Below are positions 54,044-63,166 of a stretch of DNA of 64,000 nucleotides, piece after piece. How positions within the stretch are numbered: position 1 is the first letter of the stretch; each line of letters opens with the position of its first letter. This stretch comes from Pseudomonadota bacterium (GTDB lineage Bacteria; Pseudomonadota; Alphaproteobacteria; Rhizobiales; Hyphomicrobiaceae). The position numbers were made by a program, and so were the translations under genes. The notes beneath the pieces are model-generated. The model worked only from the letters and a program-made list of their open reading frames with translations. It did not search any database and had not been told where the DNA came from. The stretch lies in contig JAFECG010000026.1 of the NCBI GenBank assembly GCA_018242215.1, forward strand, positions 62,001-126,000, given 5' to 3'.

Positions 54044-55624
54044 ATGACGTCCAGAACCCAAGACGCGCCGGCAGAGCCGAAGCGCGACGACGATCAAATC
54101 GTGATTTTCGATACAACTCTGCGCGACGGCGAGCAGTGCCCCGGCGCGACGATGACCTTCGAGGAGAAGCTGCAGGTCGCGGAGCTTCTCGACTCGATGG
54201 GTGTCGACGTCATCGAGGCCGGTTTTCCGATCGCGTCGGAAGGTGACTTCGAGGCCGTCACCGAGATCGCCAAGCTCGCAAAGCAGTCGGTCATCTGCGG
54301 GCTTGCGCGGGCGAACTTCACCGACATCGACCGTGCGGGCGAAGCCATCAAGCCGGCGAAGCGTGGCCGTATCCACACATTCATCGGAACGTCGCCGCTG
54401 CATCGTCAGCATCAACTCCAGCTCAACCAGGAGCAGGTCTACGAGCGCGTCGTCGCCTCCGTGACGCGGGCGCGCGGCTACACCGACGACGTCGAGTGGA
54501 GCGCAATGGACGCGACGCGGACCGAACACGACTATCTCTGCCGCGTCTGCGAAGCTGCGATCAAGGCGGGCGCCACGACGATCAATATTCCCGATACCGT
54601 CGGGTACGCCCTGCCGGAGGAATATTTCGACCTCATCAGGATGCTGAAGACGCGCGTTCCGGGCATGGACAAGGTCGTCATCTCGACCCATTGCCATGAC
54701 GACCTTGGTCTTGCGGTTGCGAATTCGCTCGCGGGTATTCGTGCAGGTGCGAGGCAGATCGAATGCACGATCAACGGTCTCGGCGAGCGGGCGGGCAATG
54801 CAGCGCTCGAAGAAATCGTGATGGCGATCCGCACGCGCCACGATCTGCTCGCCTATCACACCGGCATTCAAACCGAGATGCTGTCGCGCGCGTCGAAGCT
54901 CGTCTCGGCGGTGACGAACTTCCCGGTCCAGTACAACAAGGCGATCGTGGGCCGGAATGCATTCGCGCACGAGAGCGGCATTCATCAGGACGGCGTCCTG
55001 AAGAACACCGAGACGTACGAAATCATGACGCCGGAGTCTGTCGGGGTGAACAAGTCGTCGCTCGTGATGGGCAAGCACTCGGGCCGCGCCGCGTTCAAAT
55101 CGAAGCTGAAGGAACTCGGCTACAACCTCGGCGACAACGCGATGGAGGACGCATTCAATCGCTTCAAGGCGCTCGCGGACCGCAAGAAGCACATCTACGA
55201 CGAGGACATCGAAGCGCTCGTCGATGACGGCGTTGCGCACATGAACGATAACGTCAAGGTTTCGGCATTGACAGTCATCGCGGGAACGATGGGCCCGCAG
55301 ACGGCAACGCTGACACTCGACATCGACGGGCAGCCGAAGACGGTGCAGAGCGTCGGCAACGGTCCGGTCGATGCAACTTTCAACGCCATCAAGCAGCTCT
55401 TACCGCACAACGCGCGGCTCGATCTTTATCAGGTGCATGCCGTGACGGAGGGCACTGATGCGCAAGCGGAGGTCTCCGTTCGCCTTGAGGAAGACGGCCG
55501 GGTTGTGACCGGTCGCTCCGCCGATCCTGATACGCTCGTTGCGTCGGCGCGCGCCTACGTCGCGGCGCTCAACAAGCTTGTCGTGAAGCGGCAGAAAACG
55601 GCGCAAGCTCAACAGGCGTTCTAG
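54044..55624 (+). CDS. leuA: 2-Isopropylmalate synthase
   Basis: Committed step of leucine synthesis: condenses 2-ketoisovalerate with acetyl-CoA. The 526-residue type I enzyme has the TIM-barrel start IFDTTLRDGEQCPGATMTFEEKLQVAELLDSMGVDVIEAGFP, the metal site in VISTHCHDDLGLAVANSLAG, and the FAHESGIHQDGVLKN motif of the subdomain. The last 130 residues form the LeuA dimer (regulatory) domain (ALTVIAGTMGPQTATLTLDIDG) through which leucine inhibits. A leucine-rich leader precedes it. A 9-bp hairpin ends the unit before mreB. Confidence 0.98.
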   Translation: MTSRTQDAPAEPKRDDDQIVIFDTTLRDGEQCPGATMTFEEKLQVAELLDSMGVDVIEAGFPIASEGDFEAVTEIAKLAKQSVICGLARANFTDIDRAGEAIKPAKRGRIHTFIGTSPLHRQHQLQLNQEQVYERVVASVTRARGYTDDVEWSAMDATRTEHDYLCRVCEAAIKAGATTINIPDTVGYALPEEYFDLIRMLKTRVPGMDKVVISTHCHDDLGLAVANSLAGIRAGARQIECTINGLGERAGNAALEEIVMAIRTRHDLLAYHTGIQTEMLSRASKLVSAVTNFPVQYNKAIVGRNAFAHESGIHQDGVLKNTETYEIMTPESVGVNKSSLVMGKHSGRAAFKSKLKELGYNLGDNAMEDAFNRFKALADRKKHIYDEDIEALVDDGVAHMNDNVKVSALTVIAGTMGPQTATLTLDIDGQPKTVQSVGNGPVDATFNAIKQLLPHNARLDLYQVHAVTEGTDAQAEVSVRLEEDGRVVTGRSADPDTLVASARAYVAALNKLVVKRQKTAQAQQAF

Positions 55625-55647
55625 ACCCGTTTTTGTGGACCTTTTGC

Positions 55648-55683
55648 CGGGGTAGCGTGCCACAATCTTTGCATGCTACCCCG
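55648..55683 (+). terminator. Hairpin after leuA
   Basis: Perfect 9-bp stem cggggtagc / gctaccccg with an 18-base loop, 24 bases after the leuA stop; a weak T content follows. Confidence 0.6.
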
Positions 55684-55824
55684 TTCCTGCCTGTGTGTGT
55701 ATGTATACGTGGCCCGTGACCGGTAACCATTCGGGCACTCGCCTCGCTGTCGGCGCCCGGCGACCTTGATTAACGCCGAACGTCCCATAAGCTGGGGCGA
55801 CATGGAGTGGGCCGGATTCACCGA

Positions 55825-56865
55825 ATGTTTGGGCTAGGCGTCAGAAGCGTACTCTCCGACAGCATTGCCATCGATCTCGGCACGGCGAACACGCTCGTCT
55901 ACGTCGCGGGCCGTGGCGTCGTTCTGAACGAGCCGTCTGTCGTCGCCATTCGTTCCAAAGGCGGCGTGCGCGATGTGCTCGCTGTCGGCGAGAAGGCCAA
56001 GCAAATGCTGGGGCGGACGCCTGAAAGCATCGAGACGATCAGGCCGCTACGCGACGGTGTCATCGCCGATTTCGTCGCGACGGAAGAAATGCTCCGGCAA
56101 TTCATCGGCCGAACGAAATCGCTCGTGGAATTCATCCGCCCGCGCATCCTGATTTGCGTGCCGGCAGGCGCAACGCCGGTCGAACGTCGTGCCGTCTACG
56201 AAACAGCGATGTCCGCGGGAGCACGCAAGGTTTTCCTGGTTGAAGAACCCGTCGCGGCCGCCATCGGCGCTGGGCTGCCGATCGATGAACCCAAAGGATC
56301 CATGGTCGTCGATATCGGTGGCGGCACGACGGACGTTGCGGTGCTCTCGCTTGGCGGTGTCGTGCAGGCAAGCTCGATCCGCTGCGGTGGCAATGCGATG
56401 GACGAAGCCATCATCCGCTATGTCCGGCGGCGCCATCAGCTTTTGATCGGGGAGGCGAATGCCGAGCGCATCAAGATAGAGGCGGGATCGGCGTCGCGCG
56501 TCGTCAACGGAGAAACGGCGGAGATATTCATCCGGGGCCGCGAGATCCGCGAAGGCAAGGCGAAGACGGTGGTGCTCGGACCGCAGGATATCGCGGAAGC
56601 GCTCGAAGCACCGATCGAAAAAATCGCCGAATTCATCCAGCATACCATCGAGGATCTGCCGCCGGAGATTTCGACGGACATCTGCGAGCGCGGCATCCAT
56701 TTGTCGGGCGGCGGGGCGAAGCTCGCGAAGCTCGATCAGGAATTCGAGCGGCGCATCGGCGTCAAAATTCATATGCCCGAGCAGCCGGAGCAGTGCGTGA
56801 TTGCAGGGTCGGCCAAAATTCTCGAGACGCTCAAGGAGCGGGAGCACCTTTTGATCAAGCCGTGA
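55825..56865 (+). CDS. mreB: Rod shape-determining protein MreB
   Basis: Bacterial actin (346 residues) that forms membrane-associated filaments directing side-wall synthesis. Actin-fold motifs: phosphate 1 SIAIDLGTANTLVYV, connect 1 and VCVPAGATPVERRAV, phosphate 2 MVVDIGGGTTDVAVLSLGG, and the adenosine motif LSGGGAKL. The N-terminus MFGLGVRSVLSDSIAI is conserved, supporting the ATG at 55825 over a GTG six codons upstream. First gene of mreB-mreC-mreD-mrdA-rodA. This cluster is absent from polar-growing Rhizobiaceae but kept in some Hyphomicrobiales families. Confidence 0.97.
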   Translation: MFGLGVRSVLSDSIAIDLGTANTLVYVAGRGVVLNEPSVVAIRSKGGVRDVLAVGEKAKQMLGRTPESIETIRPLRDGVIADFVATEEMLRQFIGRTKSLVEFIRPRILICVPAGATPVERRAVYETAMSAGARKVFLVEEPVAAAIGAGLPIDEPKGSMVVDIGGGTTDVAVLSLGGVVQASSIRCGGNAMDEAIIRYVRRRHQLLIGEANAERIKIEAGSASRVVNGETAEIFIRGREIREGKAKTVVLGPQDIAEALEAPIEKIAEFIQHTIEDLPPEISTDICERGIHLSGGGAKLAKLDQEFERRIGVKIHMPEQPEQCVIAGSAKILETLKEREHLLIKP

Positions 56866-56906
56866 GCTTGATCGTCAATGGTATTTGAGAGCAGCGGACA
56901 GACGCA

Positions 56907-57833
56907 ATGGCGCGCCTCAAGGATGGTCTTCTCTTTTCCAGGCGCGGTGACGACGCGGTGCCGGGCCGGCGGCTGCGCCCAATTCTGTTTTTTTTCGTCT
57001 TTGTCTCTTGTGCGCTGATGCTGCTCAGCCGGCTCGACCACAGCATTCTCGCCGGAACGCGTTGGCAGATCGCTTCGTGGCTGACGCCGGTCCTCAAGAC
57101 CGCGATGATTCCCGTCGAGCCGATCCGCGACTTGGGGCGCACGATTTCGACGCAAGTCGCGCTGCAAAGCGAGCTGGAGCGACTTCGGCAGGAAAACCGG
57201 CGGCTTGGTAACTGGGAATGGCGCGCGCGGCGACTTGAAACGAAGCTCACCGACCTTGAGGCTCTCGCAAAGGTGGTTCCGGAGCAGAAGCTAGACTTTG
57301 TCACGAGCCGCGTGATCGCGGATTCGATCGGTGCGTTCGTGCATAACGTCACGATCGAGGCGGGCCGGACCCGCAAGGTGGAGAGCGGGTATCCGGTCAT
57401 CAATGCCGATGGTCTCATCGGACGTATTGTCGACGTCGGCCCGGATGCGGCACGCGTTCTATTGGCGACGGATATCAACAGCCGCATTCCCGTCGTCGTC
57501 GGTCCCAAAGCCGTGCGCGCGATCCTGGCCGGCGACAACAGCGCCGAGCCGCGCCTGATGTATCTCGCGGATGGCGCCAAGGTTTCTCCAGGTGATGATG
57601 TTTCGACGTCGGGCGTCGGTGGCCTTTTTCCCGCCGGGCTTCGGCTCGGGTCGGTGGCGGATGACACGTCATCGGAGCCGCGCGTTGCGCTCAAGGCTGA
57701 TCTCGATCGGCTCGATTACGTCAGCGTGCTCTTCTTCAATGATCCCTCCGCGCGTCTGATCAATGATCCTGTAAGCCGCAAATCGGCGACCGATAGCGCC
57801 GAGCCGATCAGCGCGGAAGGGATGGATCCATGA
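56907..57833 (+). CDS. mreC: Rod shape-determining protein MreC
   Basis: Bitopic protein (308 residues) with one N-terminal helix (LRPILFFFVFVSCALMLLS), a coiled coil (TQVALQSELERLRQENRRLGNWEWRARRLETKLTDLEAL) and the periplasmic beta-domain (VIADSIGAFVHNVTIEAGRTRKVESGYPVINADGLIGRIVDV, GLFPAGLRLGSV). MreC activates the RodA-PBP2 synthase by contacting PBP2. It follows mreB by 41 bases, and its stop overlaps mreD (ATGA), so the two are coupled. Confidence 0.95.
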   Translation: MARLKDGLLFSRRGDDAVPGRRLRPILFFFVFVSCALMLLSRLDHSILAGTRWQIASWLTPVLKTAMIPVEPIRDLGRTISTQVALQSELERLRQENRRLGNWEWRARRLETKLTDLEALAKVVPEQKLDFVTSRVIADSIGAFVHNVTIEAGRTRKVESGYPVINADGLIGRIVDVGPDAARVLLATDINSRIPVVVGPKAVRAILAGDNSAEPRLMYLADGAKVSPGDDVSTSGVGGLFPAGLRLGSVADDTSSEPRVALKADLDRLDYVSVLFFNDPSARLINDPVSRKSATDSAEPISAEGMDP

Positions 57834-58342
57834 GGTGGCTTCGCGCGTTCCTGCCTGTCGCCTCCGTCGCGATTCTGACGGTTGTGGCTATCCTGCCTTG
57901 GGGGCTTCCGGTCGAGGATCGCTTCGTGCTGCCGCTTCTGCCTATCGTTGCCATCATGTACTGGACACTCGATCGCGACGCGTGGCTGCCGGAGTGGGCT
58001 GTCTTTCTTGCTGGTCTCATGCTCGACGTTCTGACACAGGGGCCGCTCGGCTATTGGGCGCTCATTTATCTCGTGGCCTACATTGCCGCGGTCTTCGTCT
58101 CACATTTGCGTTTCGAAACGGCGCTGGGCCGGTTCGGCGCTTTCGCGGGTGCCATTATCGGTGTAACGGCATTCGCGTGGCTCGCCGCATCGGTCTATTT
58201 CCTGAAAGTCCTGGATTGGGAGCCCTATATTCGCAGTGCCGCCTTTGCGCTTGCGGCCGCGTGCCTCATCCTGGGCGTTCGCGCTATTTTCGGCTCAAGG
58301 AACGAAAGCGACCGAGCCGTGCGGTTGACGCGAGGCGCGTGA
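57830..58342 (+). CDS. mreD: Rod shape-determining protein MreD
   Basis: A 170-residue integral membrane protein with five to six helices, partner of MreC in the elongation complex. Sequence is hydrophobic and poorly conserved in general, but FLAGLMLDVLTQGPLGYWALIYLVAY is the recognisable MreD motif (D-x2-x-GxxLG). Position between mreC and the PBP2 gene confirms it. The ATG overlaps the mreC stop. Confidence 0.93.
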   Translation: MRWLRAFLPVASVAILTVVAILPWGLPVEDRFVLPLLPIVAIMYWTLDRDAWLPEWAVFLAGLMLDVLTQGPLGYWALIYLVAYIAAVFVSHLRFETALGRFGAFAGAIIGVTAFAWLAASVYFLKVLDWEPYIRSAAFALAAACLILGVRAIFGSRNESDRAVRLTRGA

Positions 58343-58344
58343 AC

Positions 58345-60219
58345 ATGAGTTTTCCGGGAGACGATGATCGTCGGAAGCGCGGACAATTCACGCGCAGGTC
58401 ACTCCTGCTCGGAGGCGCGCAGGCAACGGGATTTCTACTCGTCGGCTGGCGGTTGTTCGATCTTCAGGTGGCGGAGTCCGACCGGTATGCGCCGCTTGCG
58501 GATGAGAACCGGATCAGCCTCCAGGTCCTGGCGCCGAAAAGGGGGCGCATTCTCGATGGCTACGGGCGCGTTCTTGCCGACAATCAGGAGACGTTCCGCG
58601 TGACGATCACACCATCGCTTGCCCGCAACGTCGGCGGCGTCTTGCGGCGCGTCTCCCGTATCGTGCCGCTGTCGGACGACGAGATCGCGCGCATCGTCGC
58701 GCGAACGCGGAAGCAGGGGCGACACGTCGCGACTACGATCGCCACGGATCTGACGTTCGAGCAGGTCGCGAAGCTCAATCTCTATGCGCCGAGCTTGCCC
58801 GGCATCAAGACTGAGTTCGCCTGGCGGAGACGCTATCATGACGGTGCCGCGCTCAGCCATGTCGTGGGATTCGTCGGCAGCGTCGAACGCTTTGGCATCG
58901 ACGACGACGCGGTGGTGCGCAGTCCTGATCTCCGCATCGGCAAGAGCGGTGCGGAACTCGGGTTCGACGCGGACCTTCGCGGCACCGGCGGCACACAGAA
59001 ATCGGAAGTCGACGCGCACGGCCGCATCGTGCGCCATCTCGAAACGGTCGATCCCGTGGCAGGCGCCGACGTCGCGCTGACGATCGACGCGGAATTGCAG
59101 CGGCGTGTCGTTGACCGCATGGAGAGTGCGCGCCGGTCGGCTGCGGTGGTTCTCGATGTCACGACCGGAAATATCATCACGATGGCGTCGGTCCCGGGTT
59201 TCGATCCGGCGGCGATCGCGGGGGGCATCTCTGTCGCAGACTGGGAGAAGCTTTCTGCATCGGAAGACAACCCGCTTCTCAATCGGGCCGTGGCGGGGCT
59301 GTATGCGCCGGGCTCGACATTTCTGGTGGTGACGGCACTTGCAGCACTTGGCGAGGGCGTCGTCTCGCTCGAGGAACGGATCGTCTGCAACGGCAAGTAC
59401 CAATACGGCGGGCAGGTCTACAGCTGCTCGAACCCCGCTGGTCACGGCCCCATCACGCTGCACGATGCCATCCGTTCGTCCTGCGAGGTTTTCTTCTGCG
59501 AAATGTCGGCGCGGCTTGGCATCCGGCGCATTGCCGACGCCGCGCGCGCTTTAGGCTTCGGCGCAACGAGCGATATCGGCCTTACCGAAGAAAAGCCCGG
59601 CGTGGTGCCGGATCCCGACTGGAAACGCGGCAATCTCAATGCAGGGTGGCTCGGCGGCGAGACGCTGCTGACTGGTATCGGACAAGGTTATCTGCAGGTA
59701 ACGCCGCTGCAACTTGCGTCTTTAGCGGCGCGGATCGCCAGCGGGCGGGACGTCGCTCCGGTTCTGCGCAAGCCGACTGCATCAGAGAGCGTAACCGCCG
59801 CGTTCCGCAAGCTCTCCTTCGATGCCGGATATCTCGAAGCCGTCAGGCAAGCGATGGTGGCGGCGGTCAATGATGCCAGCGCCTCCGCCGAGAAAGCCAG
59901 ACTCGGAGAAGGAAAACCGCTCGTTGCCGGCAAGACCGGATTGTCAGATATCGGCGCAGGTGCCGCTGAACGCGCAGGCGACGCGGTCGAATGGGCGAAG
60001 CGGGGGCACGCGCTCTTTATCGGATATGAGCCTGCGGACGCGCCGCGATATGCGATCGCGGCGGTCATCGAGCATGGTGGGAACAGCGAGGCCGCGGCAA
60101 TTCTGGCGCGCGATATTCTCGCGCTGATCGACGATCGCGATGCACGCGCTCCCGGCAGGTCGGGAGCAGATGGCGGCGACAAGCTTCCCGCAGGCGGTCT
60201 CCTTCACGAGGCGGGATGA
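58345..60219 (+). CDS. mrdA: Penicillin-binding protein 2 homolog with altered SxxK motif
   Basis: A 624-residue class B PBP of the rod complex. One N-terminal anchor (LLLGGAQATGFLLVGWRLFDLQ), the dimerisation head starting RISLQVLAPKRGRILDGYGRVLADN, and a C-terminal transpeptidase domain. The active-site serine is in YAPGSTFLVVTALAAL: Ser324 is present, but the SxxK lysine is Leu327 (codon CTG at 59323-59325). The second motif is SSCEVFF (Ser379-Cys380-Glu381) and the third is GKTGLSD (Lys530-Thr531-Gly532), with Leu where Thr usually follows. A canonical transpeptidase needs the SxxK lysine as base, so activity is doubtful. The start at 58345 lies 2 bases after the mreD stop. The coupled RodA looks intact. 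Confidence 0.92.
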   Translation: MSFPGDDDRRKRGQFTRRSLLLGGAQATGFLLVGWRLFDLQVAESDRYAPLADENRISLQVLAPKRGRILDGYGRVLADNQETFRVTITPSLARNVGGVLRRVSRIVPLSDDEIARIVARTRKQGRHVATTIATDLTFEQVAKLNLYAPSLPGIKTEFAWRRRYHDGAALSHVVGFVGSVERFGIDDDAVVRSPDLRIGKSGAELGFDADLRGTGGTQKSEVDAHGRIVRHLETVDPVAGADVALTIDAELQRRVVDRMESARRSAAVVLDVTTGNIITMASVPGFDPAAIAGGISVADWEKLSASEDNPLLNRAVAGLYAPGSTFLVVTALAALGEGVVSLEERIVCNGKYQYGGQVYSCSNPAGHGPITLHDAIRSSCEVFFCEMSARLGIRRIADAARALGFGATSDIGLTEEKPGVVPDPDWKRGNLNAGWLGGETLLTGIGQGYLQVTPLQLASLAARIASGRDVAPVLRKPTASESVTAAFRKLSFDAGYLEAVRQAMVAAVNDASASAEKARLGEGKPLVAGKTGLSDIGAGAAERAGDAVEWAKRGHALFIGYEPADAPRYAIAAVIEHGGNSEAAAILARDILALIDDRDARAPGRSGADGGDKLPAGGLLHEAG

Positions 60220-61352
60220 TGCAAACGATTTATTCCGCCTGGAATACCGGACAGCCGCTGGCGATCGGCGAAAAGCTGCGGCGCGTCTACTGGCCTGTCA
60301 TTCTGATCGTTTGCGTGCTGGCGGCCGTCGGTGCCGCGACGCTCTACTCGGTGTCCGGCGGGTCGTTTCAGCCGTGGGCCGAGCGGCACACGCTTCGATT
60401 TCTCATCATGCTCGCCGTCGTCGTCGCCATGTCGACGGTTCGACTCGAGGTCTGGATCAAGCTGGCTTACCCCGTGTACGGGATCGCTCTGCTCATGTTG
60501 ATGCTCGTGCCGTTCGTCGGCGTCGAGGCCTTAGGCGCCAAGAGATGGATCGGCGCCGGAGCGATTTCTTTCCAGCCGTCGGAACTTATGAAACTGGCGC
60601 TCGTCGCGGCTCTGGCGCGGTACTACTTCCGGCTATCCCAGGATCAAGTCCGGCGGTTGCGCTATGTTCTGCCGCCACTCGCAATGATCTGTGTCCCGGT
60701 GCTGCTGACGCTGCAACAGCCCGACCTCGGATCGGCTGCGCTTTTCATTGCGCTCGGGCTGGCGCTGATGTTTCTCGCCGGCGTGCCGCTTCGATATTTC
60801 GCATTCGGAGCGATTGCGGCCGTCGTGGCCCTTCCGGCGATCTGGTCGGGATTGCACGGATATCAGAAGCGCCGCATCGAAGTCTTTCTGAACCCCGGCA
60901 CGGACCCCCTCGGGGCCGGATATCACATCACGCAATCGAAGATCGCGTTCGGCGCCGGCGGCCTTGCGGGCAAGGGGTTCATGCACGGGACGCAGAGCCA
61001 ACTCGACTTCGTTCCCGAAAAGCACACCGACTTTATCGCGAGCATCATCGGCGAAGAGTGGGGTTTTACCGGAATGATGCTGCTCGTTGCCATTTATGCT
61101 GCCTTGATTCTGATGATGATGCTCATGGCGCGACGATGCGAGAATCGGTTCGCGCGGCTGGCGATCGCCGGCTCGGCGATGACGTTCTTCGTTTATGTCT
61201 TCATCAATTTGGCGATGGTGACGGGCCTCGTTCCGGTCGTCGGCATTCCGTTGCCGCTCGTCTCCTATGGCGGAACCTCGATGACGACGCTGATGATCGG
61301 ACTGGGCGTCGCCATGTCGGCTTATGTGCATGGCCGGGACGGCCGCCGCTAA
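60216..61352 (+). CDS. rodA: Rod shape-determining protein RodA, peptidoglycan glycosyltransferase
   Basis: SEDS-family polymerase of 378 residues with ten membrane helices that polymerises lipid II with PBP2 as partner. Signatures: GAKRWIGAGAISFQPSELMKLALVAALARYY, LQQPDLGSAALF, and FVPEKHTDFIASIIGEEWGFTG, whose Asp272 corresponds to the catalytic Asp of E. coli RodA. The C-terminal PVVGIPLPLVSYGGTSMTTLMIGLG is the SEDS signature. Its ATG overlaps the stop of the PBP2 gene. A GC hairpin follows. All glycosyltransferase hallmarks are present. Confidence 0.97.
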   Translation: MMQTIYSAWNTGQPLAIGEKLRRVYWPVILIVCVLAAVGAATLYSVSGGSFQPWAERHTLRFLIMLAVVVAMSTVRLEVWIKLAYPVYGIALLMLMLVPFVGVEALGAKRWIGAGAISFQPSELMKLALVAALARYYFRLSQDQVRRLRYVLPPLAMICVPVLLTLQQPDLGSAALFIALGLALMFLAGVPLRYFAFGAIAAVVALPAIWSGLHGYQKRRIEVFLNPGTDPLGAGYHITQSKIAFGAGGLAGKGFMHGTQSQLDFVPEKHTDFIASIIGEEWGFTGMMLLVAIYAALILMMMLMARRCENRFARLAIAGSAMTFFVYVFINLAMVTGLVPVVGIPLPLVSYGGTSMTTLMIGLGVAMSAYVHGRDGRR

Positions 61353-61467
61353 ACGTTGCCCGACCTGCTTGTGTGAAGAGGAAAAATCATAATTTCCTCA
61401 ATCGGCTGACGGAAGCAGGGCAGGGGGGTGGACAGAGGCTTCCGGCGATGCTATGCGCTGCCGTCTC

Positions 61468-61490
61468 GGGGCCCGTTTCGGGCCCCTTCG
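61468..61490 (+). terminator. Hairpin after the mre-rodA operon
   Basis: ggggccc (61468-61474) pairs with gggcccc (61480-61486); T-poor follow-up, so a weak or rho-assisted terminator. Confidence 0.5.
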
Positions 61491-61539
61491 CCGTCCATAG
61501 AGGCCCGCTGCGGTCTTTTGCTTTGTGCGGTGTTGGTAC

Positions 61540-61615
<76 letters not shown>

Positions 61616-61655
61616 TTTGAAATCAAGCGCTTACGTCATTTCGGCTTTCGCGGTT

Positions 61656-61926
61656 TTACACTTTGAGTACAATCGTTCTCTCGCCCGCTTCGAGCTTCTT
61701 TGCGCCCGATGCAGCGAGTGATTTCCGCCGCGCGGCCTTCGTGTAGAGGGCTGCCATTTGCGGAGTGACATGGCCGAGCTGAGCCATAATTTCGTGCTCC
61801 GAGCAACCGGCCCCGGCGAGTTCCATGCCCCTCCGATGACGCAAGCCATGTATCCGTATAGCCGGTAATGCCGATGCCCTTCAGGTGCTTCCGCACGCGC
61901 TTTGCCAACACGTGAGACGGCGAATC
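61656..61926 (-). pseudogene. Tyrosine recombinase (integrase) remnant
   Basis: The last 62 codons read RHRRGMELAGAGCSEHEI, MAQLGHVTPQMAALYTKAARR and KSLAASGAKK, which is the C-terminal catalytic end of a phage-type integrase: R of the HxxR pair, GH, and the nucleophile Tyr in ALYTKAA. The preceding part (HVLAKRVRKHLKGIGITGYT) is in another frame, so one base has been gained or lost near 61860, and everything before about 61926 is missing. The start is gone. It lies 40 bases from the tRNA-Lys 3' end, the usual place for an integrase of a tRNA-inserted element. Confidence 0.8.
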
Positions 61927-62043
61927 GCCTCGATGTTGCGGGTTTGGGAGTGCAAATTGCACATTCGACAGATGTCGCGACTGAGAAATTCGTTCGCAAG
62001 CGTCGCAGCGCCTTCGAAGCACAAGCCGCCCGTATTCGCAGAC

Positions 62044-62805
62044 CTATTTCAGAGGTTCGACGGGCTCATCGCGCTCGAGCCGAAACGTCACCCGCGCCAT
62101 TATCATTTGAGTTGTGAAGTCCGCGCTGTGGGTCGTGCTCGGGCCGACGCGACTCCCGTCGGAGTAGGTCAACGGAACGGTGTCCGCCACGCTCCCGAGG
62201 TCGACATAGTCATATTCTAGTCCGACGCTTGTCGAGGGTAGCAGAGCGTATTCGATGCCGCCACCGGCCTTCCAGCCGTTGTGCCAATCGCTCGAATGAG
62301 AATAGTAATCCGGTGGAACGCCATCGTCCGAATTCAGGCTGATGTTTGCGCCAGCATAGCCACCTTTGACGTAAGCCAACCAACGATCCTGGGCATAACC
62401 AAGACGCGCGGTAGCAGAAAATAAGGGGCCAACCTTGGTTTCGAGCGTGCCCACGTCATTGCCGAGGTAGAGGTCAACACCGCCGATGTTCTGGCTGGAA
62501 AAGCCCGCATCTACGCCGACCTCTCCTCCGACGACCCAGTGGCCGAATTGCCGTTGAAGACCTACGAAACCACCGCCCAAGAAGTGATCCGTATCGAATT
62601 TTCGATCAGATCTGACAGGACCAGCGTAGGGGTAGTTTAGGTTCCAATCGACATCGCCCCAATTGTAACCCGCTTCCATTCCAACATAGAGTCCGCTCCA
62701 ACTGATGGGAGAAGGGATGGCATCGCCGAAGCCATCGCCGGCTAATGCAGCACCCGCAATGAGATTGGATGCCGCTATCAGGGTCAGACTCGTAATCGCC
62801 CTCAT
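62044..62805 (-). CDS. Outer-membrane beta-barrel protein (Omp25/RopB-like)
   Basis: A 253-residue protein with a signal peptide (about 1-22) and an eight-strand-type barrel of the OmpA/Omp25/RopB-like group common in Hyphomicrobiales: WSGLYVGMEAGYNWGDVDW, FVGLQRQFGHWVVGGEVGVDAG, LFSATARLGYAQDRWLAYVKGGYAGAN, and GGGIEYALLPSTSVGLEYDYVDLG. The last strand runs MIMARVTFRLERD rather than ending in Phe, with a short tail EPVEPLK. GGAGGG is 6 bases before the ATG. It lies inside the putative island edge; function is structural or unknown. Confidence 0.85.
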   Translation of the reverse strand: MRAITSLTLIAASNLIAGAALAGDGFGDAIPSPISWSGLYVGMEAGYNWGDVDWNLNYPYAGPVRSDRKFDTDHFLGGGFVGLQRQFGHWVVGGEVGVDAGFSSQNIGGVDLYLGNDVGTLETKVGPLFSATARLGYAQDRWLAYVKGGYAGANISLNSDDGVPPDYYSHSSDWHNGWKAGGGIEYALLPSTSVGLEYDYVDLGSVADTVPLTYSDGSRVGPSTTHSADFTTQMIMARVTFRLERDEPVEPLK

Positions 62806-63016
62806 GACGTCCCTCCGTAGAACGGCTTTGACTGGTTATAATCTGCAAACGGATCTTTGTGTGTGGCCGCAACGCCTCGCTGGCAGATAACCTTTTTCTT
62901 CATCACCTAACCGTCTGAAAATATTTGTGGTTTGAGGCTGCAAACATCTGATCTATGCCAGATGGCCGGGACGGTCGATGCGGAACCCTAATGGGATGTC
63001 TGTCCACTGCTATCGC

Positions 63017-63166
63017 TCGGCGCCGATTGGAGACTTCCGACAAAAGCATCATGCCGATCAGAAAGATATAAACGTCCGTGTCTCCAACAACGCCCGACCA
63101 AGCTTCCTTTGCCGGCAGCAATTCAAGAGCGACGATGTCAGCGCCGCCGATGACGATATAAAGGAT
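63017..63166 (-). pseudogene. Remnant of an ArsB/SLC13-type anion permease
   Basis: Immediately after the MFS stop codon and in the same frame, about 50 codons read ILYIVIGGADIVALELLP, AKEAWSGVVGDTDVYIF and LIGMMLLSEVSNRRR. This matches the N-terminal region of ArsB/CitMHS-type permeases (the G-x-D-VY-x-FLIGMMLLSE motif). The similarity then stops at the point where a helix should continue. No start codon fits and the rest of the protein is missing. The remaining 62806-63016 holds no gene. Confidence 0.6.

Noticed and set aside
57835-58344. Long N-terminal extension of the PBP2 frame back through mreD
   Set aside because: The frame is open, but it is an overlap of the real mreD gene; the PBP2-like sequence begins at 58345 with a proper start and membrane anchor.
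61636-62022. 128-codon frame as an intact gene after tRNA-Lys
   Set aside because: It contains only a short integrase-like piece; the catalytic end is in a different frame, so the region is a frameshifted remnant.
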